Made by a program: the position numbers and the translations under genes
Part shown: positions 1-11,900 of the stretch, in pieces
Position numbering within the stretch: the first letter of the stretch is position 1
How the letters are laid out: every line of letters begins with the position of its first letter
The notes under the pieces: generated by a model
The model's database searches: none
What the model was told of the DNA's origin: nothing
The model's input: only the letters and a program-made list of their open reading frames with translations
NCBI GenBank assembly: GCA_018857735.1
Contig: JABMCL010000871.1
Coordinates: 555,001 to 619,000, forward strand
DNA from: Alviniconcha marisindica
Taxonomy: Eukaryota > Mollusca > Gastropoda > Provannidae
Direction of reading: 5' to 3'
Length of the DNA: 64,000 bases

Positions 1-1155
1 CATGGCTGCTTCCTTAATGTTCAGTGAGTGAAATTGTTGCTGATGCTGTCACACTGTCTGCCTGTACATTTATGTCCCTGGTGATGTTGGGCCCGTGCTG
101 GCCCTTGTGTTCAGAAACTGATCCATGGCCGCTTCCTTAATGTTCAGTGACGAAATCATTGCTGATGCTGTCACACTGTCTGCCTGTACATTTATGTCCC
201 TGGTGATGTTGGCGTGCTGCCCTGTGTTCAGAAACTGATCCATGGCCGCTGCCTTAATGTTCAGTGAGCGAAATCATTGCTGATGCTGTCACACTGTCTG
301 CCTGTACATTTATGTCCCTGTTGATGTTGGCGTGCTGCCCTGTGTTCAGAAACTGATCCATGGCCGCTTCCTTAATGTTCAGTGAGCGAAATCATTGCTG
401 ATGCTGTCACACTGTCTGCCTGTACATTTATGTCCCTGTTGACGTTGGCGTGCTGCCCTGTGTTCAGAAACTGATCCATGGCCGCGTCCTTAATGTTCAG
501 TGAGTGAAATTGTTGCCGATGCTGTCACACTGTCTGCCACATTTATGTCTCTCTGTGAGTTGGCTGCTGCCCTGTGTTCAGAAACTGATCATGGCTGCTT
601 CCTTAATGTTCAGTGAGCAAAATCATTGCTGATGCTGTCACACTGTCTGCCTGTACGTTTATGTCCCTGGTGATGTTGGCGTGCTGCCCTGTGTTCAGAA
701 ACTGATCCATGGCCGCGTCCTTAATGTTCAGTGAGCGAAATTGTTGCCAATGCTGTCACACTGTCTGCCTGTACATTTATGTCCCTGGTGATGTTGGCGT
801 GCTGCCCTGTGTTCAGAAACTGATCCATGGCCGCGTCCTTAATGTTCAGTGAGCGAAATCGTTGCCGATGCTGTCACACTGTCTGCCTGTACATTTATGT
901 CCCTGGTGATGTTGGCGTGCTGCCCTGTGTTCAGAAACTGATCCATGGCCGCTGTCCTTAATGTTCAGTGAGCGAAATCGTTGCCGATGCTGTCACACTG
1001 TCTGCCTGTACATTTATGTCCCTGGTGATGTTGGCGTGCTGCCCTGTGTTCAGAAACTGATCCATGGCCGCTTCCTTAATGTTCAGTGAGTGAAATCGTT
1101 GCCGATGCTGTCACACTGTCTGCCCACACATGAATGTCTCTCTTGACCTGCCCTG
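1..1155 (+). repeat. 118-bp minisatellite carrying a copied RAB3GAP2 acceptor, about 9 units
   Basis: Head-to-tail units of about 118 bp fill the left end. Each ends ccctgtgttcag|aaactg, the same junction as the real exon at 1163 (ccctgtgtccag|aaactg). The units then diverge from the exon (atccatggccgc) and meet an in-frame TGA soon after. Units differ by a few substitutions and small indels. Confidence 0.95.
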
Positions 1156-1162
1156 TGTCCAG

Positions 1163-1259
1163 AAACTGCTGCTGCTGCACTGCCTGTCCATGGAGGAGCT
1201 GAGCGTCAGCGCCATTCCCAGTCTCAAAGCCCTCGTCAGGACCATCACTGCTATGACAG
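1163..1259 (+). CDS. RAB3GAP2: RAB3GAP2 window exon 1
   Basis: First exon in the window: acceptor ccctgtgtccag, donor GTGAGA at 1260. It is read from AAA and ends with one base of the next codon. Translation begins KLLLLHCLSMEELSVSAI. Its acceptor and first bases are the template of the minisatellite upstream. Confidence 0.87.
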
Positions 1260-3740
1260 GTGAGACTCTTTCTTCTTCCGTCTAGTGTCCAGCTTCAACA
1301 CTCTGAAGACTGACACTTTCAGTGCATACCGGGTTGTTTTGGTGTTTCCATAATCCACTGAATTCTGACATGGGCTACAGGATCTTTAACATGTGTATCA
1401 TGTATCATGTGAACGCTCAGGGCATTGATAAGCGCATGATAAATGTACATTATTATTATTATTATTATGTGATCTTTTTGCATGCGTGGATGTATAACAG
1501 GGGAACCTCGGATTATAATCTCACCCCAAGGACTTTTGTAGAGTCTGCACAGAATTTGACTTTGGAGAAACCTCAGGCGGTGACAAGGTTTCAAGATTTT
1601 ATTGAGCTTTTTGCCCCTGGGGGCGAGAAAGCAAAGTTCATTTGCACAAGACGTTCCTTATAAACAGGCACATGAGTACGAATAATAACTTACTACAACA
1701 CTTTATGCATTAGACAAGAACAAGCGCTCAAACACAGGTGTGTTTTGAGAGCCAGTGGGAGTGGACTTCATGGAGGGAATGTGATGGGGTTGACCATTCC
1801 AGACTGTGGAGCCAGTGAAGGAGAAGGACCTTTCTGCCAATGACCTTTCTCCCAACTTGTTTGTTCATATGAATATGTGCATGACTTAATATGCAGATGT
1901 ACTTGGTCAAAACTGCAGGCACATCTGGTGGATTAAGCGTTGTGCTTGTTTGTTCATATGAGTATGCAGATGAAGTAATTAACATGCAATGTCTTTGGTC
2001 AAACTGCAGACACATCTGAAGTGTTGGTGGACCACAACTCCATTTCTCCATGGTGGCAGCGTGTACGCGATGCCTGCAGCCAATCGGAGCAGAACTGTGC
2101 GGCTTACGTCACCGGTCTGGTTTGTCGCAAAGTGGCTGCGGACTTCGTCGCCAGCCAGACAGAGGCAAAGGTGTGGATGCTGGGATGGTCTTTTGTATTG
2201 TGTTTGTATGATGAGGGGGGTGGTGGGGGGGGGGGGGGGGGGGTAAATGTAGCACCTCTCATGGATTTGGCTTTAGCAGTGGGCTTAAGCTCATAGTGTT
2301 GAAGCAGGAAATACACAGAATCACCAAGCTTGAAGGTTTTTTGGTTGTTGTTTTTTAACAGAGAAAGTTTAGATGCTTGTTCATTTTTCTCAGGAATCTT
2401 CTGTGTAGACAGCAACATGTTAAAGTGCTTACATTTGGGGGAATGCAGGGTGGGTGGGGGGTGGTGGACCTTTTTAAAGTGTAGTAGTTTCACTGTCTGA
2501 GCAGTTTTACTGTTGCTTTAAACCATGCTGTTTTTTTTCTTTTTTTTCTTTTTGTGAGCACTTTCCCAACAACCAGAATTTGTTGTTGTTGATACTTCTT
2601 GAAAATAGTATGTTTAAAACTGAATGTCTACTCTGTGTGTGTGTGTGTGAATGGTGTCTGCTGTGTGTGCATGTGTATGTGTGCATGTGCGTGATCCCTG
2701 CAGTTGACCGAGTGTTAAAAAAAAACCCATAGAATAAAGCCCTGTTTTTCACGGACCCTTCCCACCAGGACCCAGACGCTGACACAGCCTCCGACAAGGA
2801 GGACGACGATGACAAGGACAACGACAAGGACAATGCCCAAGAGAAAAAGGAGGCCGCAGCGGAGGAGGAGAAGATGAACCAGTCCAGCGACCTGTCCAGC
2901 TGGGTGAACCTGTCGGTGGACATGGCGGAGTGGGAGGTGCTGCTGAAGCAGCTGGAGGACACCCTGGCCCTCAGCGCCCTGCTGCACATCAACATCCCCG
3001 CCAGCGAGAGGATGCCGGGCGAGTCGGAAGCCTCCACCAAGGAGCCCATCAGAGTGTCCGTGTCCAAGCTGCTGGAAGGGGGAAGAGGTAACACGCTGTT
3101 GTTGCTGTTGTTGTTGTTGTTGTTGTTGGAGTGTTGCCCCGCTGAACTTGCCCTGATATAACCGTACTGGCTGACTGGGCGTAAAACACCAAGTTACCTA
3201 CCTACACCCCTGCTGAACACTCTGGGGGTGGCTGGGTAGATGCAGTTGTCTCTAGGGGTCATTCAGCCCCATGCAGTTAATGGGGCATTAAGATCTAATC
3301 AGCAACTTCTCTCCAGGGTCCATCTCAGAGCTGGTAGCCCGGCACGTTGCCAGCCAGGGCCTGGGGGCCAAGTCATTAAGATCCAGTCACCAATTTCTCT
3401 CCCATCTCACCAGGGTCCATCTCAGAGCTGGTAGCCCGGTACGTTGCCAGCCAAGGCCTGGGGGCCAAGTCACTGTTCAAGCTGCCGCCAGAAGGTGACG
3501 GCCAAGTCCAGGATCAGGACGGCTCGGCACCGTCAGAGGAGGAGCAGCAGCAGGCGGTTCCGAGCGTGACGAAGCTGGAGAGGTTGCAGTGTAAGTCAGC
3601 ACGAGTGGTTGTGGCTTTGGTTTCTGCTTTTGTCGAGTGTCCTTCAGTAGAGGCTGCTGGTAAAGATGCATCTCACTTAAGTCTTATCAGGTTTGTCAAT
3701 CAGTAAATCAACATATTATATGTCTGTTCACTGCAAGGTG

Positions 3741-3821
<81 letters not shown>

Positions 3822-5418
3822 TCGCTCGCATGCATGCATGCACGCACGCATGCACGCACACCACACACACACACACACACACACATCTGTATGTTGGTAA
3901 GTTATGCTAACTTACCTACAGGACTATGAACAATCAACTGAACCGTAGAATTTGTAACATCAGAATTGTACAAAATATCTCTTACATTGTTACAAGCATT
4001 AAAGTCATACCTGTTTGTCAGGTTTGTGGCAATGCTCAGATGAAAGTTCTTTTTGAGTGTGTGGGCATCGAATGAGGTTTAAATGTTTTTATTTGATTCT
4101 ATTTCTATCTTATTTTGTTGAAAAGGGTTCTGTTGCAGACCTGTAGAACACCAAGGTAAGAATTAACAAAAGAAAACCCATGCATATTAATGACGCTTCA
4201 TCTGAATGGTTCTGTTGCAGACCTGTGGAACACCAAGGTAAAATTAACAAAAGAAAACCCATGCATATTAATGACGCTTCATCAGAATGGTTCTGTTGCA
4301 GACCTGTGGAACACCAAGGTAAAATTAACAAAAGAAAACCCATGCATTCTAAAGGCGCTTCATCTGAATGGTTCTGTTGCAGACCTGTGGAACGCCAAAG
4401 TAAAATGAAGAAATGATACCCTTGCATATCTACTGACAATCACCTGATTCTGTTTTGTTTCAAAGCTTACCTGGAAGACCTGCGGAAGCGGTTCCCCAAC
4501 AGCCTGGACAACGACATCCTCCTCTCCAACTGTAGCTGGGAGTATGCCGTGCTTTGGAACAAGGATGCGGAGGTAAGGGAGTTTTTTTTCTTTCTTCCCC
4601 TGTGTCTTTTGGGTGTGGAATTAACAAAGGGAATTGTTGCCTAACACGCAACCCCACGTAAACCTTAGTCCAGAGTTTGTGAACCTGTATTTCCCTTATG
4701 CAGGCCGGGGTCTTTTGTTTTTTCGCTGGTGGCAGCGGCATTTTGAGTTCCAACTGACACGTGTGCGAAATACACATGCGTGACTTCAAATCTCACTTCT
4801 GCGAGATTTCTTAGCCTGTTTCACTAGGCCAGTCAGTGTGCATTTGGCGATGGCCTGTGTTGGCTGCTCCTTCGACAGTTTTTCAGTCTTTTTGCTCAGT
4901 TTAAAATAACAACAAAATCTCATGGAAATTATGTTTTCCTGTATCCATTTTGCAATATGGCCATAAAAATAATGATTTTTAAAATTTTATACTGGTAAAC
5001 TATATGGGTTGACTGGTATGCGTAAGGCATAAGAATTTTATTCCCGCCAAGTAAAAAGCACCAGGAATGTTTCTTAGTGTTGATTCATTCATTTATTTGT
5101 CATCACTGGCAGTGTCACATCCATATACCAACAATACAACTCTATTACCCAAACTGAGCCAAAGTGCAAAGTACTACTATAGAGTACCAAGCCCATCCAC
5201 ACACATGCACACGTGCATGCATGCACGCACACAGAGTGACACACACATGCACACACATGCACACACATAAACACAACACACACACACAATGCATGCACAC
5301 ATGCATACACAACACACAACACACACACAACATGTGTGCGCTTGTGCACACACATGCACACACACACACACACACACACACACAATGCACACACATACAA
5401 AACACACACAGCACACGC

Positions 5419-5449
<31 letters not shown>

Positions 5450-5926
5450 ACACTAATCATAAAATAAACAGCTGTTGGAACAAAACAAAACAAAAATGAG
5501 TGAGGAAAAGAAACAAAACAACCACAAAAAAGCAGAATTACACTTGACCTGACCTAAATTTCATTTTCTGCCCTGTCAGGAGGTGACACACCTGCAGCTG
5601 TCCCTGGAGTACCTCAAGCTGGTGCAGAATGCCGTCCTCCGGCAAGGTCAGTGTTGCCTGGGCACGCTTGGTTTTTGCTTTGTTTCCTCCACGCACAGTG
5701 GTGACCTCTTGCGCGTAATGACAGGGAGGCTGAGACCATCAGAATGGCTTCTGCCAGATGGAAGTGTGTCAAAAAAGGAGTTAAAAATGTATGGCAGGAG
5801 TGTAATGGTAATTATTATTGGACACTTATGCAGCACCTACTCTACAACCCTAGGCACTTTGCAGTGTATATATACTTTTGAAATGCACGTATGCGCATGA
5901 ACACACACACGCACATGCATACACAT

Positions 5927-5970
<44 letters not shown>

Positions 5971-8900
5971 CACACCATTTTGACATTTGGGAAGCTTTTT
6001 GTTGAGGTCTAGTTATTGGAAGCTTTATGCTGAGGTCTTGTTTTGGGAAGCTTTATGTTGATGTGTTGTTGTGGGTTTGTCCAACATGCTGTGGCATGTG
6101 TTTGTCACCAAGGGACCAGTTTCATATTTGGGAAGCTTTGTGTTGAGGTTTTGTTTTGGGAAGCTTTATTTTTAGGTTTTGTTTTGGGAAGCTTTATGTT
6201 GAGGTGTTGTTTTGGGAAGCTTTATGTTGAGGTGTTGTTTTGGGAAGCTTTGTGTTGAGGTGTTGTTTTGGGAAGCTTTGTGTTGAGGTGTTGTTTTGGG
6301 AAGCTTTATGTTGAGGCGTTGTTGTTGCAGGTGTGTCCAGCATGATGTGGCACATGTTCGTCATCAAGAGATTCCCCTGCTGCCGCCCAGCTGATGGAAA
6401 AGGTGAGTGGGTGGGGAGTGTTCTCCCCTAAAACTCTGAGCTGGATGAGTTCTGTTGTCTTGATAGTGACGAGGCAGCTCGTCGAGAGAATTAGCTGTTG
6501 TGCTGCAAGGGTTTTTTCTCCCAGGGTCGACTTTGAGTGATGACTCCCTCACAGTGTTTGCACATTAACATCTGCCTGCATGTTGGAAATCCCAAGCTTT
6601 GGCAGCCATGCCATTGCTTGGTCAAGCATTAACATCTGTCTGCAAGTTAGAAATCCCAGGCGTGCCATTGTTTGGTCAAACATTAACAGCTATCTGCAAG
6701 TTAGAAATCCCAAGCGTTGGCAGCCATGCCATTGTTTGGTCAAGCATTAACAGCTGTCTGCATGTTAGAAATCCCAAATGCTGGCAGCCATGCCATTGTT
6801 TGGTCACACAAAAATACAGCACATTCTGTGTCAATGATCGAAGATGGCATGTGGCTGCCTGAAGATGGCATGTGGCTGCCAAAGTGGCAGGGATTTTTGG
6901 TTGAGTGTTGCTTTATGGCCACAGAAACCGTAGGCTTATTAGGGACGGGAGCCCAGGATGGCCACCTGGACTTTCACACAGCCCCTGAGCTCTGTGGCAC
7001 AGAAATGTTGAAAACAGTTACATACACAGTTCATCTCCTGAAAATCAGGTGTGCTGCCTCATAAAAGAGGACCATAGAAGAAGAAAAAGAGTTTAGTTGG
7101 TTCATGCTTGCTTTAATGATGTGTTGTGCTGTGATAGTTTCAAGTTTACTGCATGTCTGTTTCTATTCCTATGTCTGTCTGAGTGTTTCTACTTCCAGGT
7201 CTGTTTCTGTTCCTATGTCTGTTTCTATTCCTAGGTCTGTTTGACTGTTTCTATTCCCAGGTCTGTTTCTGTTCCTATGTCTGTTTCTATTCCTAGGTCT
7301 GTTTGAGTGTTTCTATTCCCAGGTCTGTTTCTATTCCCAAGTCTGTTTCTATTCCTAAGTCTGTTTCTAATCCTAAGTCTGTTTTTCTCCCTGATTGTTT
7401 CTATTCCTAGGTCTGTTTCTATTCCTAGGCCTGTTTGTATTCCTATATCTGTTCCTGATCCTAGGTCTGTTTCTGTTCCTAGATCTGTTCTATCCTACGT
7501 CTGTTTCTATTCCGAGGTCTTTCCTAGGTCTGTTTTTCCCAAAGTCTGTTTTTATTCCCATGTCTGTCTCTATTCCTAGGTCTTTCTATTCCTAGGTCTG
7601 TTTCTATTCCCAGGTCTGTTCTGTTCCTATGTCTGTTTCTGTTCCTATATCCGTTTCTATTCCTAGGTGGGGAAGGCTCCGAAAGACCGGCTGTGTCGAA
7701 AGGTAAGAAGGATTGTTGTTCAAAAGGAAAAAGAATCCATATAACAACAACAGCAACAACAAAAACACAGCAACAATGCAAACAATCAAAAGACAAGTGA
7801 ACAGATGAGCGAAAAACAAAGCAAAACAAAACTTACCTTGTGAGTGTTTTCATTTTGCCTGGTGTGTAGTGTGGTGTCCTTGCTCTGTGTCATCTGAGAT
7901 TGATTGCATGCCTTGGTTTTTGCTGTGATCTAATTGTTCGTGAAGCTAACAAAGCCAAGAAGATTGTCAGCTTCCGTTTTGTGATAGCGGACGGCGCTTT
8001 ATAATAACATTGAAAGTTGGACCACCACATGGTTCTTTCGTGTTGTTTTGAAGTGTCCTGTCAAAAACCTGTTGTTGTAAATAATCTGTTGTTATAACAC
8101 CCCCCCCACCCCACCCCCACCCCCACCACCATCCCCTCCTCCTCCTACCCCATGTAAATGATGTTAACCCTCCGCCCCCCCCAGCCCCACCTCCTACCCT
8201 CCCCATGATGAAGTTGGGTGGGGGAGGTTATATTGGAATCAGAATTACATTTTGTTTTTAATCAATTTTGGTGGTTTTAGTGGGGAGTAGTAATGAAGCC
8301 ATGGGGTATATTGCAATCAGTGTGTCTCTGTGTTCATCTGACCATGTATCTGGGCATTATCTTCTGACATCAGAACTGCTCGACCTTTTGTAACCAAATC
8401 TGCACCCCCAATCTCTTCACAACCAAAACTAGGTGTCTCGGTGTACTGTTAATGATGATCAGACATGGTGCAAAAACAGAGTCAGCATTATGTACCGACG
8501 ATAACACTGTGACTTACGGTATTTAGGCATATCGTAAAAGGGGTATTTTGCCTCGGTAAGCAACAACCCTTGCTGTTTTGGTTTTGGTGTTGTGTTGGTA
8601 TGACAGTGTTCCTTTAATCTGTTCCAACAGGAGGTTGGCATGAGTGACAAGAGCCTGACCACATTTGCCGGACTGGTGGTAGACTTGCTGAAAATCATCA
8701 TGGAGGTGAGGAAGTGGTCTCTGTCCTCTGCGTCACTTGGATTTTTTTTTGGATTTTTTTTTTTGTTTTGATTGTGAGGATAAAGAGAGGGAGGGAAGTA
8801 GTGGGGTTTGGGGGCGATATCTTCATGACCGTTCTCATTTCATTTCACAACATTATTTCCTTCTCCGTTGCTTTCACTGCCTTTGATGTGCTGAAAATGC

Positions 8901-11900
8901 CAACTTTGTGTGTGTGTGTTTGTTTGTTTTTGCTGTTTGTTACCACTTGAATTTTGGTTTGTTGTTAGTTTTGGTGTGTGTTTTTGCTGTTTGTTACCTC
9001 TTGAAGGTCTGGTTTGTTGTTAATTTTTGTGTGTTTGTTTTGTTCTGATATGTATATATGTATATGTCTGTTTGTTTTCAGTAAGTTAACGGTTATCTGC
9101 TGCCAAGGGTTTGATTGCCTCCGTAAATGCTCTTAGATCCTGATTCCACACACAATGTAATGTACAGTTCTCAATCCATAGTCTGTGGAGCTGGTGTCCC
9201 TTTTAGCATTTCAGTATTTTCTACCTAAGTTGTCTCCTTCCTCGTGCTTTGCTGCCAATGGTTTGATTGCCTCCATAAATGCTCTTAGATCCTGATTCCA
9301 CACACAATGTATTGTATGGTTCTCAATCCATAGTCTGTGGAGCTGGTGTCCCTTTTAGCATTTCAGTATTTTCTACACCTAGGTTTCCTCCTTCCTCGTG
9401 CTCTGCTGCCAATGGTTTGATTGCCTCCGTAAATGCTCTTAGATCCTGATTTCAACGACAGTATAGTTTACAGATCTCCATCCCTTGCCTAGGGATCTGA
9501 TGTCCCTTTAATTTAGCATTTTGCTGTTTTCTCCACCTAAGTTTCCTCCTGCAACTGTTCCAGTGGGTTGCTCTTAATACTTCAGCTTCTTTTCAGAATG
9601 TCGCATTTCCGTTCTTGTTGTATTTGCATTACTGCTGCATTTCTGTACTAGACTGATGCTTTGGGTTTTGTTGTATGCTATTTGAACAAAGGGCAAATTT
9701 ATCAGTGCTGTACTCCACTGCATTATTTCTGCTGGCATGAACTAGAGTAAAGGTGATAAATATACATGACAGGTTTTGTTGCAAGATTGTGTATGTCTGT
9801 CCGTTTACGGTGCTTAGGTGAATGAACTTTTTGTATAGCTCTGTAATGTAAACAAGAAAATGGGTCACCCTCAGGAGGTCAGGCATGAAGCAAACAAACA
9901 AACTGAAAGTACTTCTTTTGCATAAATATTGGTGGAAGAACTCAACGAAGACTGTCAGTGAAAATATTTACGCATTTTCTGTTTTTAGGCCAGCTTGCTC
10001 TTTGCTTTGGTACCCCTTTAACTTCTCTTTTTGTCTTGTAACTATTGGAGTGATCATGTCTTTAGCAGATATAGGACTCTTTTGCCCAGCTTTAAGATTA
10101 ATTGTAATGTCTATGACAAACAGTTATCTGTTAGCATGTGTATGAGGAAAAGAAAAAGCAAAGCAAAAAAAAAAAAAAAAAAGGGGGCAAATCAAAAGGA
10201 GATCCAAACACATAAAAGGTTCAAAAGAATGCTGTTTATTATGACAAAACACAACATGTAAATTTTCAGGGTAAACCCCTTTTTTCACTCTACAAAACAG
10301 CGGTTAGACAACTGTTAAATGGTGAAAAATGAGATGCAGGATATTTATCTGCTTTTGGTTGAGCTGTTTCGTTAGATTGTTTTGGTGTCAAATCTAGTCG
10401 GTTTTAGAATGCTAGCATGAATCATTTTGGTTCAATTTTCTAAAAAAAAATTTTTTTATGAAACAGAGACAAGAAAGTTGTTGTACTTCCATTTTTCTTT
10501 TAACAGGAAAGGAAGTGTCAGGTTAGTTGCATGGTTGCGGTGGTTTGGTTCCTGTGTTTGTGGTTGCCGACTAACATGTCAGCAGTGTTTACAGTGATTC
10601 AGATTGTTTGAAACCGGTGCTGGAAAATGCTGCTACCATGAGAGTTTACAAGTTACAGGCCTGCACCCATCTTTTGTCGTGTAGCCTTTGATTCGTGGTT
10701 GAAATGGGCCATGTTTTTGTGGCTTTGGGTCTGTGTTTCCAGTTTCATTTTTAAAGATGCAAGTATGACTTTGTCCCGGTATAACTGATTGTATTTGAAT
10801 AGACTGGTGAAGGAATAATGCCTGAAGAAGAACTGGATACAGTTGAGCTCGTAGTACTGTGCTTTTTGATTGAAAATATGATAATGAGGAAGAAGTTGGT
10901 TAAAAAAAATAAAAAATCCTTCATTTGAGATATTCTGCTCTTTAGAGTGGATGTGGGTGAAATTGCACAAAGCACACCAACAGAGTGTTATCATTTTGCT
11001 TCACACGGCAGAACTGCACCAGATGTCAGCACCTGCTGGTGGTTTTATCTGAATGCAGAACAAAGCAGACTGACCAGTGCATGTACGTGGTGCTGAATTA
11101 TGAGCACTTTTAGCATGATTTATATGTATATAGTCTGTTGTTGTTGTGTCCTTCATTTGAACTCAGACGTTTACCCAAAGAGTGGCACTGTGCCACTGTT
11201 TTGGAGCCATGTGGAAATGCACATGTGCAGTGCCCCCTCCCCCCTCCCAACCATTTATGCTGCTGTGTACAAGCTGTACACCCCCCTCCCCCCACCTCAC
11301 TTCCTGGGAGGGGGAGGTGGGGGGGGGGGGGGAGAGAAAAAAGAAGGCTGTGTTGGATGCAAGACCTCATCAGCTGAAAGCAGTAAGCAGCGAGAGAGAG
11401 AGCAGTGGTGGTGTCTGGCTTTAAACATCCCATGAGTAAGTAAGTAAGTTGGTGTTTTACACCCAGTCAACCGGTACGGTTATATCAGGGTGATTAAACA
11501 TCCCATGAGTAAGTAAGTAAGTTGGTGTTTTATGCCCAGTCAACCGGTACGGTTATATCAGGGCGATTAAACTTCCCATGAGTAAGTAAGTAAGTTGGTG
11601 TTTTACGCCCAGTCAACCGGTGCGGTTATATCAGGGCGATTAAACATCCCATGAGCCAGGCAGGGCAGACAGCGAATGTGCATAAGTATGCAGTGAGGCG
11701 TCAGACACAAGTGGAATTGTGGAGTGTATCTTAACCGTAGCCCAGCAGTGCCGCAGCCAGAATGCAGTGAACGACGAAAGCCCTGCCATTCGAGGCATGA
11801 ACTGAGGGATTTAACATTGCACTGTAAGTGGTAACACAGCATGCGATGGTTAGACAGATGCCAGCAGCATCCCAGTCAAAGGCCGAACAAATCATTGGTC

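Noticed and set aside
1..1155. CRISPR-like or origin-like repeat array
   Set aside because: Units are contiguous with no unique spacers, in a eukaryotic intron.
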